NCBI RefSeq assembly: GCF_021568905.1
Contig: NZ_JAKGSB010000006.1
Coordinates: forward strand, 186,001-250,000
From: Zavarzinia marina
GTDB lineage: Bacteria; Pseudomonadota; Alphaproteobacteria; Zavarziniales; Zavarziniaceae
DNA length: 64,000 nt
Reading direction: 5' to 3'
The translations under genes and the position numbers were made by a program. Under the pieces are notes generated by a model. That model did not search any database. It was not told the origin of the DNA and worked only from the letters and a program-made list of their open reading frames with translations. Below are positions 23,096-33,250 of this stretch, in pieces. How positions within the stretch are numbered: position 1 is the stretch's first letter; the number at the start of each line of letters is the position of its first letter.

Positions 23096-23853
23096 CGGCT
23101 GGGCGCCTCGCCCAGCAGACGGCGGAACATGGTGGTGAAGGCGGCGACGCTCTCGTAGCCGAGATCGAGGGCGACGCTGGTCACCGCCTCGCCGGCGCCG
23201 AGGCGCGGCAGGGCGGCGAACAGGCAGGCGCGCTGGCGCCACTGCGCGAAGCTGAGGCCGGTCTCGGCCCGGAAATTCCGGGTGAAGCTGCGCCGGCTCA
23301 TGTTCAGGCGGCGGCACCAGTCGTCGATCGTCGCATGGGGATCGGGGGCTTCGGCGAAACGGTGACAGAGGTCCGCCAGGGGCCCCGAAACCGGCATGGG
23401 CAGGCCCAGCGGCAGCACCGGCAGGGCCACCAATTCGTGCAGCAGCAGCGACATGACGGCGGCGGGCCTTCCGCTCTCCTCATATTCGAGGGGCAGGTCC
23501 ACCGCCTCCAGGATCAGGGCCCGCATCAGGGGCGTGATGCGCACCACCCGGCTTTCCGCCGGCAGGCCGTCGATCGCCCCCGGTTCGACGAACAGATTGC
23601 GCACCGCGAGCGGCGCACCGGTCGAGCGCATGGCATGGGTCAGCCAGGGCGGGATCCAGACCGCGCGATCCGGCGGCACCAGGAGAGTGCCGGCGTCGGT
23701 GGTCACCAGCATCACGCCTTCGACCGCATGCAGGAGCTGGCCGCGCCGGTGACGGTGCGGGGTGATTTCATAACCCGCGGGATAGTCATTGCCGACGGCG
23801 AGCACGGGCCGGGGCACGGCTTCGAATTCCGCAACACTGATATTCCGCGCCAT
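23074..23853 (-). CDS. AraC family transcriptional regulator with cupin domain
   Basis: 259 residues. An N-terminal cupin-type sensor (residues 15-100, ITPHRHRRGQLLHAVEG) carries a His cluster, followed by the double helix-turn-helix (residues 165-255: MSRRSFTRNFRAETGLSFAQ and VTSVALDLGYESVAAFTTMF). It is divergent from the Fsr-type transporter gene at 23958 and most probably regulates it, the standard arrangement. Start at ATG 23853, an in-frame ATG 23907 being an alternative. Confidence 0.9.
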   Translation of the reverse strand: MARNISVAEFEAVPRPVLAVGNDYPAGYEITPHRHRRGQLLHAVEGVMLVTTDAGTLLVPPDRAVWIPPWLTHAMRSTGAPLAVRNLFVEPGAIDGLPAESRVVRITPLMRALILEAVDLPLEYEESGRPAAVMSLLLHELVALPVLPLGLPMPVSGPLADLCHRFAEAPDPHATIDDWCRRLNMSRRSFTRNFRAETGLSFAQWRQRACLFAALPRLGAGEAVTSVALDLGYESVAAFTTMFRRLLGEAPSRYFQSPA

Positions 23854-23957
23854 GGCCCACTCCCGAAAGTGATCGACCCAGCCGCGATGGCAGGCCAGAT
23901 TCCATAGCATAGGATGACGGCGCACCAGCGGGAATTTCCGCCCCGACGAGAACCGAG

Positions 23958-25175
23958 ATGAGCGACACGACCCTGACCGCCGCCGCCCGCCCCGCAAAGG
24001 AAGGCGCCGGCACGACCTATGCGATCCTGCTGGCGATCAGCGCCTGCCATCTGATGAACGACCTGCTGCAATCGCTGCTGCCGGCGATCTATCCGATGCT
24101 GAAGGCCAATTTCGCCCTCGACTTCGCCCAGGTCGGCCTGGTCACCCTGACCTTCCAGGGCACGGGTTCGATCCTTCAGCCCTTCGTCGGCCTCTATACC
24201 GACAAATATCCGAAGCCCTATTCCCTGGTCGTCGGCATGGGCCTGACCCTGTCGGGGCTGGTGCTGATCTCCCAGGCCTGGTCCTACCCGGTGCTGCTGC
24301 TCGGCGCCGCGCTGCTCGGCTCCGGTTCGTCGATCTTCCATCCGGAATCGTCGCGTGTCGCGCGGCTCGCCTCCGGCGGGCAACACGGGCTGGCGCAATC
24401 CCTGTTCCAGGTCGGCGGCAACGCGGGCTCCGCCCTCGGGCCGCTGGTCGCCGCCTTCATCGTCCTGCCCAACGGCCAGAGTTCCGTCGCCTGGTTCGCC
24501 GCGCTGGCCCTTCTCGGCATGAGCGTGCTGTGGCGGGTCGGCACCTGGTACGGTCCCCGGCGCCTCGCCGCCGCCGCGCCGACACGCGCCTCGATCGGCG
24601 GCGTCGCCCTGGGCAATGCGCGGATCGCGGGCGCCATGGTGGTGCTGATCACCCTGATGTTCTCGAAGTTCATCTATATGTCGAGCTTCCAGAGCTATTA
24701 CACCTTCTTCCTGATGGACCGTTTCGGCCTCTCCATCGGCGAAGCGCAGGTGCGGCTGTTCGTGTTCCTGGGCGCGGTCGCGGTCGGCACCATCGCGGGC
24801 GGGCCAATCGGCGACCGCATCGGGCGGAAATACGTGATCTGGGGCTCCATCCTGGGGGTGCTGCCCTTCACCCTGGCCCTGCCCTACGCCAGCCTCTTCT
24901 GGACCGGCGTGCTCTCGGTGCTGATCGGCCTGATCCTGTCGTCGGCCTTCTCGGCGATCGTGGTCTATGGCCAGGAGTTGATGCCCGGCCGGGTGGGCAC
25001 GGTGGCGGGCCTGTTCTTCGGCGTCGCCTTCGGTCTCGGCGGTATCGGCGCCGCCGTGATCGGCCAGATCGCCGATGCGACCAGCATCCAATATGTCTAC
25101 CGGCTCTGCGGCTGGCTGCCCCTCCTCGGCGTCCTCACGGTGTTCCTGCCCAGCATCAGGGAACGCCGCGCCTGA
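23958..25175 (+). CDS. MFS transporter, Fsr (fosmidomycin resistance) type
   Basis: 405-residue inner-membrane exporter with 12 predicted helices. Fsr hallmarks are CHLMNDLLQSLLPAIYPMLK (residues 30-49), FVGLYTDKYPKPY, and GSGSSIFHPESSRVARLAS (near 118). The cytoplasmic loop between helices 8 and 9 is the typical GGPIGDRIGRKYV. Relatives export fosmidomycin or toxic metabolites. The final 20 bases overlap the convergent GlxA gene (25156-25175). Confidence 0.92.
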   Translation: MSDTTLTAAARPAKEGAGTTYAILLAISACHLMNDLLQSLLPAIYPMLKANFALDFAQVGLVTLTFQGTGSILQPFVGLYTDKYPKPYSLVVGMGLTLSGLVLISQAWSYPVLLLGAALLGSGSSIFHPESSRVARLASGGQHGLAQSLFQVGGNAGSALGPLVAAFIVLPNGQSSVAWFAALALLGMSVLWRVGTWYGPRRLAAAAPTRASIGGVALGNARIAGAMVVLITLMFSKFIYMSSFQSYYTFFLMDRFGLSIGEAQVRLFVFLGAVAVGTIAGGPIGDRIGRKYVIWGSILGVLPFTLALPYASLFWTGVLSVLIGLILSSAFSAIVVYGQELMPGRVGTVAGLFFGVAFGLGGIGAAVIGQIADATSIQYVYRLCGWLPLLGVLTVFLPSIRERRA

Positions 25176-26145
25176 AGCGGGCGCGATAGGCGGCTGGGCT
25201 GATCCCGAGCCGCCTGTTGAAATGGTGGCGGAGCGTCGCCGCCGTGCCGAAGCCGCAGGCCAGCGCCACCTGCTCGATCCCGGCGTCTCCGGCTTCGAGC
25301 AGATCGCGGGCCCGGCGCAGACGCTCCGCCAGCAGCCATTCGCCCGGCGCCATGCCGGTCGCGGCGCGGAAATGGCGAAGGAAGCTGCGAAGGCTCATGC
25401 CCGCCCGGTCCGCCAGTTCGGCCAAGGGGTGGGATCGGTCCAGATGGGCCAGCACGTCGTCCAGCAGGGGCCCGAGCCGGGCCGTGCCGGAAGGCCGGGG
25501 CACCGGCCGCTCGATGAACTGGGCCTGGCCGCCGTCGCGGTGGGCGGGCAACACCAGGCGCCGCGCGACGCTGTTCGCCGCCGAGGCGCCGAAATCGCGC
25601 CGCACCAGATGCAGGCAGAGATCGAGCCCCGCCGCCGACCCGGCCGAGGTCAGGACCTGCCCCTCGTCGACATAGAGAACGTCGGGATCGACCGTCACCG
25701 CCGGATGGCGCGTGGACAGCGCCGCGGCATAGCGCCAATGGGTGGTCGCGCGACGCCCGTCCAGCAGGCCGGCGGCGGCCAGCACGAAGACGCCGGAGCA
25801 GATCGACAGCAGCCGTGCCCCGCGCCCGTGGGCCCTGCGCAATGCGGCCGACAGGGCGTCCGGCACCGGCGCCTCGACCCCGCGCCAGCCCGGCACGATC
25901 ACGGTCCCCGCTTGGTCCAGCAGGTCCAGCCCGCCGTCCACCATTAGTCGGACCCCGCCGGTCGCCGCCAGCGGTCCCGCATCGACGGCGGCGACGGCGA
26001 AGCGATACCAGTCCGGCCCCATTTCCGGCCGGGGCAGGCCGAAAACCTCCACCGCCAGGCCGAATTCGAAGGTGCACAGACCGTCATAGGCCAGCGCCAC
26101 TACGAGGCGGTCGGGCGATGGATCGGCGAAGACAGGCTTTGGCAT
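25156..26145 (-). CDS. GlxA family transcriptional regulator
   Basis: 329 residues: a DJ-1/PfpI-like amidase fold (residues 12-190, with ICSGVFVLAAAGLLDGRRAT containing the nucleophile-elbow Cys) and a C-terminal AraC-type DNA-binding domain (residues 225-325, MSLRSFLRHFRAATG and IEQVALACGFGTAATLRHHF). GlxA members act as activators that sense small metabolites. It is divergent from the rhodanese gene at 26227, likely its target. The ATG at 26145 begins a normal-length protein. Confidence 0.92.
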   Translation of the reverse strand: MPKPVFADPSPDRLVVALAYDGLCTFEFGLAVEVFGLPRPEMGPDWYRFAVAAVDAGPLAATGGVRLMVDGGLDLLDQAGTVIVPGWRGVEAPVPDALSAALRRAHGRGARLLSICSGVFVLAAAGLLDGRRATTHWRYAAALSTRHPAVTVDPDVLYVDEGQVLTSAGSAAGLDLCLHLVRRDFGASAANSVARRLVLPAHRDGGQAQFIERPVPRPSGTARLGPLLDDVLAHLDRSHPLAELADRAGMSLRSFLRHFRAATGMAPGEWLLAERLRRARDLLEAGDAGIEQVALACGFGTAATLRHHFNRRLGISPAAYRARFRRGVP

Positions 26146-26226
26146 GATCTTGATGATAATCGGCAATCGCGCCATCTTCCAGCGCGGCGGCGGCGGCCCG
26201 ATGATCGCACCATCAGGAGGTACCCC

Positions 26227-26625
26227 ATGCCGAGCATCGTGACCGCGATCCCCCCCGCCCCGCCGGCCGAGGCGGAAGCCCATTTCCGCCGCCGCCTGTC
26301 GCTCGAGACCGATTGCGCCGACGTTCACGCGGTGCTGGCCGAAGGGCCGGCGGATTTCATACTGCTGGACGTGCGCGGCCCGGGCGCCTTTGCCCGGGGC
26401 CATGTACCGGGCGCCGAGAATCTGCCGCATCGGGAAATCGATGCCGAACGGCTGGCCCGCTATCCGGCGGACGCGGTCTTCGTCGTCTATTGCGCCGGGC
26501 CCCATTGCAACGGCGCCGACCGCGCCGCGCTCCGCCTCGCCGCCCTGGGCCGGCCGGTGAAACTCATGATCGGCGGTATGACCGGCTGGGCCGACGAGGG
26601 GTTCGCGGTCGAACGGGATCTGTGA
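26227..26625 (+). CDS. Single-domain rhodanese-like sulfurtransferase
   Basis: 132 residues. The rhodanese fold is visible as LLDVRGPGAFARGHVPGAEN (residues 49-68), and the active-site loop is VVYCAGPHCNGADRAA (Cys near 87). A thiosulfate-type persulfide carrier would use that Cys. It shares a divergent region with the GlxA regulator. AGGAGG lies upstream of ATG 26227. Confidence 0.9.
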   Translation: MPSIVTAIPPAPPAEAEAHFRRRLSLETDCADVHAVLAEGPADFILLDVRGPGAFARGHVPGAENLPHREIDAERLARYPADAVFVVYCAGPHCNGADRAALRLAALGRPVKLMIGGMTGWADEGFAVERDL

Positions 26626-26636
26626 TCCCCGGCGAG

Positions 26637-26736
26637 CCCCCTCGCCTCACCCCTCTCCCCAAAGGGGCGAGAGGGCGGACCGAGCACGAAACGAACGCCC
26701 TCGCCCCGCTTGCGGGGAGAGGGTTGGGGTGAGGGG
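26637..26736. repeat. Intergenic 100-bp inverted-repeat element
   Basis: Outer arms (26637-26660 and 26714-26736) are imperfect reverse complements of the form CCCCTC..ACCC..CTCTCCCC. Inner arms (GGGGCGAGAGGGCG and CGCCCTCGCCCC) form a second stem. Elements of this composition are scattered in many proteobacterial genomes. It lies between the rhodanese gene and leuA and may terminate both. Confidence 0.75.
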
Positions 26737-26765
26737 CGAAACGCCGCTCCCACCCCCTGCCCCGA

Positions 26766-28493
<1,728 letters not shown>

Positions 28494-28501
28494 TCAGGCA
28501 A

Positions 28502-28633
28502 TCAGGCCGCGGCAGCGGGACGAAGGGGCGCCACGGCCCCGATAAGTCGCGCCAGCGCCCGCGAAACGGCACCGAGGGCGAAGGGATGAACGGCGGACCG
28601 AAGAACGGTCTCGAAGCGAGTATGGCGGGACAT
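28502..28633 (-). CDS. Possible 43-residue peptide upstream of leuA
   Basis: A small frame (MSRHTRFETVLRSA... ending PAAAA) stops 50 bases before leuA. It has only six leucines, widely spaced, and lacks a ribosome-binding site, so a classical leucine attenuator leader is unlikely. It may be a non-coding chance frame. Confidence 0.2.
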   Translation of the reverse strand: MSRHTRFETVLRSAVHPFALGAVSRALARLIGAVAPLRPAAAA

Positions 28634-28811
28634 GTGTGAATTTCGCGTTGATCGAAGCGGCTGGCTGAAGATCGGGACTACCGATATCGGAACATGGCGT
28701 TCCGCCCGACGCCTAGGAGGCGCCGGTCAAATAAGTCGGCCGAGAAGGGTCCGGATCACGCGGGTCATCATGGCCGACAAGATGGGCGCCCGATCCATGA
28801 AGGTCAAGCAA

Positions 28812-28838
28812 GGATTTCCACGAAAGGCGCGGAAATCC
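28812..28838. promoter_or_regulatory. 8-bp inverted repeat upstream of the kinase-like gene
   Basis: GGATTTCC (28812-28819) and GGAAATCC (28831-28838) flank an 11-base loop, about 85 bases before ATG 28923. Could be an operator or an mRNA leader hairpin. Confidence 0.35.
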
Positions 28839-28922
28839 ACGCTGCTCCGCACCCTTCGCATTGCATGGCCGCGCCCGCCGGTCCACGATCCAGCGAGCAA
28901 AAGCCAACACCCACGGGGGCCG

Positions 28923-29816
28923 ATGACCGCCGACGCGCCTTCAGAGACCGACCTGGCGACGATCCGGGCCCTGCCCCTCTGGCGGGGCGAAATCACGGTC
29001 GAGGCCCTGTCGGGCGGCATCACCAACCGCAATTTCGTGGTGACGGACGCGACGCGGAAAGCCGTCGTCCGCCTGGGCGGCGACATTCCGGTGCACGGCA
29101 TCATGCGCTTCAACGAGGTCGCCGCCAGCCGCGCCGCCGCCGCCGCCGGCATCTCGCCCGCCGTGCTCGACGCCGGCCCCGGCTATCTGGTGCTGGACTT
29201 CGTCGAGGGCGAGACCCTGGACGAGGCCGGGGTGCGACGGCGGCGCGATGCCTGTGTCGAATTGGTCGCGCGGGCGCACCGCGACATGGCGGATCACCTG
29301 CGCGGCCCCCTGTTGTCCTTCAACACCTTCCATGTCCTGCGCCACTACGGCCATGCGCTCCGCGAGGGCGGCCACCGGCTGGCGGGACACCTGCCCGACT
29401 TGCTGGCCGTCGCCGATCGGCTGGCACGAACCATAGGCCCGATCGATCTGATCTTCGGCCACAACGACCTGCTGGCGGCCAATTTCATCGACGACGGCAG
29501 CCGGCTGTGGCTGGTGGATTGGGACTACGCCGGCTTCAACACGCCGCTCTTCGATCTGGCCGGCCTGTCGTCCAACAATGGCTTCGGCGCGGCGGACGAC
29601 GCCGCGATGCTGGGCGCCTGTTTCCCCCGGGTGGACGATCACCTGCGCCTTCGCTTCGCCGCCGTCCGCTGCGCCTCCCTGCTGCGCGAGGCGATGTGGA
29701 GCATGGTGTCCGAGATCCATTCCGGCCTCGACTTCGACTATGCCGCCTATACCGCCGAGAACCTGGCCCGGTTCGAGGCGGCGCTCGGCCAATTCGCCGC
29801 CATGGACCGCTCATGA
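28923..29816 (+). CDS. Choline/ethanolamine kinase-like phosphotransferase
   Basis: 297 residues with an APH/choline-kinase fold. The phosphate loop region is LSGGITNRNFVV (near residue 28). The catalytic loop is FGHNDLLAANFI (near 180) and the metal-binding loop LVDWDYAGFNTPLFDLA (near 197). Such enzymes phosphorylate choline, ethanolamine or similar alcohols. The stop overlaps the start of the next gene by ATGA, so it is coupled to a dimethylglycine-dehydrogenase-like enzyme; a common substrate pathway of choline-derived amines is a reasonable inference. Confidence 0.88.
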   Translation: MTADAPSETDLATIRALPLWRGEITVEALSGGITNRNFVVTDATRKAVVRLGGDIPVHGIMRFNEVAASRAAAAAGISPAVLDAGPGYLVLDFVEGETLDEAGVRRRRDACVELVARAHRDMADHLRGPLLSFNTFHVLRHYGHALREGGHRLAGHLPDLLAVADRLARTIGPIDLIFGHNDLLAANFIDDGSRLWLVDWDYAGFNTPLFDLAGLSSNNGFGAADDAAMLGACFPRVDDHLRLRFAAVRCASLLREAMWSMVSEIHSGLDFDYAAYTAENLARFEAALGQFAAMDRS

Positions 29817-32254
29817 CCGACCTGCCCGATAGTGCCCGGATCATCATCGTCGGGGGCGGCATCGTCGGCTGCTCCACCGCCTATCACCTGGCGAAGCGGG
29901 GGCTGGAGGTGCTGCTCCTCGAGCGCCATCAGCTCACCGCCGGCTCGACCTGGCATGCCGCCGGCCTCGTCGGGCAATTGCGCACCTCCGCCAATATCAC
30001 CCGCCTGCTCGGCTATTCCGTCGATCTCTACCGCCGCCTGGAAGAGGAGACGGGTCAGGCCACAGGCTGGAAGATGAACGGCGGCCTGCGCCTCGCCTGC
30101 AATCACGACCGCTGGATAGAGGTGAAACGCCAGGCGACCACGGCGCGCAGCTTCGGCCTCGAAATGCATCTGCTGTCCCCGGCGGAGGCGCGCGATCTCT
30201 GGCCCCTGATGCAGGTCGACGATCTGGTGGGCGCTGCCTTCCTGCCGACCGACGGCCAGGCCAATCCGACCGACATCACCCAGGCGCTGGCCAAGGGGGC
30301 GCGCATGGCCGGCGCCCGCTTCGCCGAAGGGGTCTCGGTCGACGGGCTGTCGGTCGAGAATGGCCGCGTGACCGGCTTGGTCGCCGACGGCCGGACGATC
30401 CGGGCGGAGAAGGTGGTGCTCTGCGCCGGACTCTGGACAAGGGCGCTGGCGGCAACTGCCGGGGCCAATGTCCCGCTCTACCCCGTGCAGCACCAATATG
30501 TGATGACGGAGGCGATCCCGGGCATCACGTCCTCCCTGCCGACGCTCCGGGATCCCGACCGCCTGACCTATTACAAGGAAGAGGTCGGCGGGCTGGTCAT
30601 GGGCGGTTACGAACCGAACCCCATTCCCTGGGGCGCGGAAACGGCGCCCGCCGATTTCGCCTTCCGCCTGCTGCCCGACGATTTCGATCATTTCGAGCCG
30701 ATCATGGAACGCGCCATGGGCCGCGTGCCGGCCCTTGCCGAGGCCGGCATCAAGCAGATGATCAACGGGCTGGAAAGCTTCACCCCCGACGGCAATTGGA
30801 TGATCGGCGAGACGCCGGAGGTGCGTGGCCTCTTCGTCGGGGCGGGGTTCAACGCTTTCGGCATCGCCTCCGCCGGCGGCGCCGGCATGGCGCTGGCGGA
30901 ATGGGTGGCGGAGGGCGAAGCACCCTTCGATCTCTGGCCCGTCGACATCCGCCGTTTCGGCCCCCACCACCGCGACACCGGCTTCGTTCGCGACCGGACG
31001 CTGGAAGCCTATGCCCGCCACTACACGATCGCCTGGCCGGCGGAGGAATATGAGAGCGCGCGGGGCCTGCGCCGTTCCCCACTCTACGACCGGCTGAAGG
31101 CCAAGGGCGCCTGTTTCGGGGAGAAGATGGGTTTCGAGCGCCCGAACTGGTTCGCCGCCCCGGGCGAGACGGCGCGGGACGTCTATTCCTTCACCCGTCC
31201 TGGCTGGACCGACGCCGTGGCGCGCGAGCATCGCATGGCACGGGAAGCCGCCGTCATCTTCGACCAGAGCAGTTTCGCCAAGGCCTATGTCGTCGGTCGC
31301 GACGCGGCGGCGGCGCTGGACTGGATCTGCGCCGGCGACGTGATGCGCCCGCCCGGCCGTGCCACCTATACCCAGATGCTGAACGCCAGGGGCGGCATCG
31401 AATGCGACCTGACCGTCGCGCGCCTGTCGCCCGATCGCTATTACATCGTCACCGGCACCGGCTTCGCCACCCACGACTTCAATTGGATCGCCCGCAACAT
31501 GCCCGTGGGCCTGGATGCCCATCTGGTCGAGGTGACGTCGGCTTTCGCCGTGCTCTCCCTGATGGGCCCGAAGTCCCGCGCGATCCTGGAACGCCTGACC
31601 GGGGATGATGTCTCGAACGAAGCCCTGCCCTTTTCCGCCTGCCGCGAGATCCGCCTGGCCGGCGCCCCGGTCCTGGCGATCCGCCTCACCTATGTCGGCG
31701 AATTGGGCTTCGAGTTGCATGTCCCGAGCGAATTCGCCGCCAATGTCTATGACGCGCTGTTCGCGGCGGGCGCCGAATTCGGGCTGATGGATGCCGGCTA
31801 TCGCGCGATCGAGACGCTACGCCTCGAGAAAGGATACCGGGCCTGGGGATCGGACATCGGGCCGGACCATGATCCGCTGGTCGCCGGCCTCGGCTTTACC
31901 GTGAAACTGAAGTCGGGCCGCGATTTCCTGGGCCGCGACGCCCTGCTGGCGATCAAGGCAAAGCCCCTGCCCCGGATGCTGGCGGGTTTCACGGTCGACG
32001 ACCCTGACGCCGTGCTGCTGGGCCGCGAGACGATCTTCCGCGATGGCGAACGGGTCGGCTGGCTCTCGTCCGGGGGCTATGGCCACACCATCGGCAAGGC
32101 GATCGGCTATGGCTATGTCCGGCGCGCGGCGGGCGTGGACCGGGATTTCGTGCTCGCGGGCACCTACGAACTGGAAATCGCCACGGAACGCTTCCCGGCC
32201 CGCGTCACCCTCTCCCCGCTCTGGGATCCGAAGGGGGAAAGGGTGCGGGCCTGA
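29813..32254 (+). CDS. Dimethylglycine/sarcosine dehydrogenase-like, FAD plus GcvT domains
   Basis: 813 residues. The N-terminal FAD domain has IIIVGGGIVGCSTAYHLAKR and STWHAAGLVGQLRTS (the covalent-flavin His region, near residue 45). The C-terminal half (from about residue 430) is a GcvT-type tetrahydrofolate domain: CDLTVARL, LMGPKSRAIL, TYVGELGFELHVPSE. Enzymes of this architecture demethylate dimethylglycine or sarcosine and pass the one-carbon unit to folate. It overlaps the kinase gene by 4 bases and ends 3 bases from the convergent crotonase gene. Confidence 0.9.
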   Translation: MTDLPDSARIIIVGGGIVGCSTAYHLAKRGLEVLLLERHQLTAGSTWHAAGLVGQLRTSANITRLLGYSVDLYRRLEEETGQATGWKMNGGLRLACNHDRWIEVKRQATTARSFGLEMHLLSPAEARDLWPLMQVDDLVGAAFLPTDGQANPTDITQALAKGARMAGARFAEGVSVDGLSVENGRVTGLVADGRTIRAEKVVLCAGLWTRALAATAGANVPLYPVQHQYVMTEAIPGITSSLPTLRDPDRLTYYKEEVGGLVMGGYEPNPIPWGAETAPADFAFRLLPDDFDHFEPIMERAMGRVPALAEAGIKQMINGLESFTPDGNWMIGETPEVRGLFVGAGFNAFGIASAGGAGMALAEWVAEGEAPFDLWPVDIRRFGPHHRDTGFVRDRTLEAYARHYTIAWPAEEYESARGLRRSPLYDRLKAKGACFGEKMGFERPNWFAAPGETARDVYSFTRPGWTDAVAREHRMAREAAVIFDQSSFAKAYVVGRDAAAALDWICAGDVMRPPGRATYTQMLNARGGIECDLTVARLSPDRYYIVTGTGFATHDFNWIARNMPVGLDAHLVEVTSAFAVLSLMGPKSRAILERLTGDDVSNEALPFSACREIRLAGAPVLAIRLTYVGELGFELHVPSEFAANVYDALFAAGAEFGLMDAGYRAIETLRLEKGYRAWGSDIGPDHDPLVAGLGFTVKLKSGRDFLGRDALLAIKAKPLPRMLAGFTVDDPDAVLLGRETIFRDGERVGWLSSGGYGHTIGKAIGYGYVRRAAGVDRDFVLAGTYELEIATERFPARVTLSPLWDPKGERVRA

Positions 32255-32257
32255 ACG

Positions 32258-33091
32258 TCAGAGCAGCTTTGCCGCCGGGGCGGGCAGGTTCTCGAATTCG
32301 GGCGCCTGCTTCTGCATGCGCGCGGCCAGGGCCGCCGGCATGTCGTTGCCGAAGATCATGGCGGCGTTCCAGGTGGCGATATAGTTGAGCCCGTCCGCGA
32401 CCGAATGATCGCGGCTGTAGTTCAGCATTTCCTTGGAGCCGGCGACGGCCAGCGGGCTGTGGCCGGCGATTTCGCCGGCGATCGCCATCACGCCCTCCAG
32501 CATCGCTTCCTGGCTGTCGTAGACTTCGTTGACGAGGCCGAGTTCCTTGGCCCGTTCGGCCGGCAGGCGGCGCCCGGTATAGGCCAGTTCGCGCACCACG
32601 CCCTCGGGGATCAGCTTGGGCAGGCGTTGCAGGGTGCCGACGTCCGCCGTCATGCCGATATTGATCTCGGCGATGTGGAAGAAGGCGTCCCGGGTGGCAT
32701 AGCGCATGTCGCAGGCCGTCACCATGTCGACGCCGCCGCCGATGCAGCCGCCCTGGATGGCCGCGAGCACGGGAAAGCGCTGGCGTTCCATGATCGAGAA
32801 GCAGTCCTGCAGCGCCAGAACCTTGCGGCGGAATTCCTCGCGCATGCGGGCCGGATCCTCGATCTGGGGGGCCAGGCTGGCGAAGAGCGACAGGTCCATG
32901 CCGGCGGTGAAATGCCTGCCGGTCGAGGACAGCACCGCGACGCGCACGTCCGGATTGCCGCCGAGGTCCGTGAAGATGTCGCGGATCTCGGTCCAGAACG
33001 CCGGGATCATGGTGTTCAGCGCCTCGGGGCGCTTGAGTTGCAGATGGGCGATGCGGTCCTTGATGGTGACGTCGAAAGCCTGATACGCCAT
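32258..33091 (-). CDS. Crotonase family, dienoyl-CoA isomerase-like
   Basis: 277 residues. The crotonase fold is plain: RHFTAGMDLSLFAS (near residue 60), the oxyanion segment IQGGCIGGGVDMVTACDMR (near 115), and EINIGMTADVGTLQRLPKL (near 145). The last carries the Glu/Asp pair typical of delta(3,5)-delta(2,4)-dienoyl-CoA isomerases. These move double bonds during oxidation of unsaturated fatty acids. A plain enoyl-CoA hydratase role cannot be excluded. It is the only minus-strand gene inside a plus-strand acyl-CoA region. Confidence 0.9.
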   Translation of the reverse strand: MAYQAFDVTIKDRIAHLQLKRPEALNTMIPAFWTEIRDIFTDLGGNPDVRVAVLSSTGRHFTAGMDLSLFASLAPQIEDPARMREEFRRKVLALQDCFSIMERQRFPVLAAIQGGCIGGGVDMVTACDMRYATRDAFFHIAEINIGMTADVGTLQRLPKLIPEGVVRELAYTGRRLPAERAKELGLVNEVYDSQEAMLEGVMAIAGEIAGHSPLAVAGSKEMLNYSRDHSVADGLNYIATWNAAMIFGNDMPAALAARMQKQAPEFENLPAPAAKLL

Positions 33092-33250
33092 GGGCCTCTC
33101 CTCTTTTCGTTGGGAAAAGCCCTAGCACGGGCGCCGCCCGACCAGAAGCCCCCCGCCGAGCACAAGGCTGACGCGACGTTCCCGTCCACCGCCTTGACAG
33201 GGCCAAGCGAGCGTTGCACCAAGTCAGGCGTCGAGAGGGAGCGAGACGAC

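Noticed and set aside
28502-28633. Leucine attenuator leader for leuA
   Set aside because: The frame lacks a run of leucine codons and only 50 bases remain before leuA, too few for alternative terminator structures.
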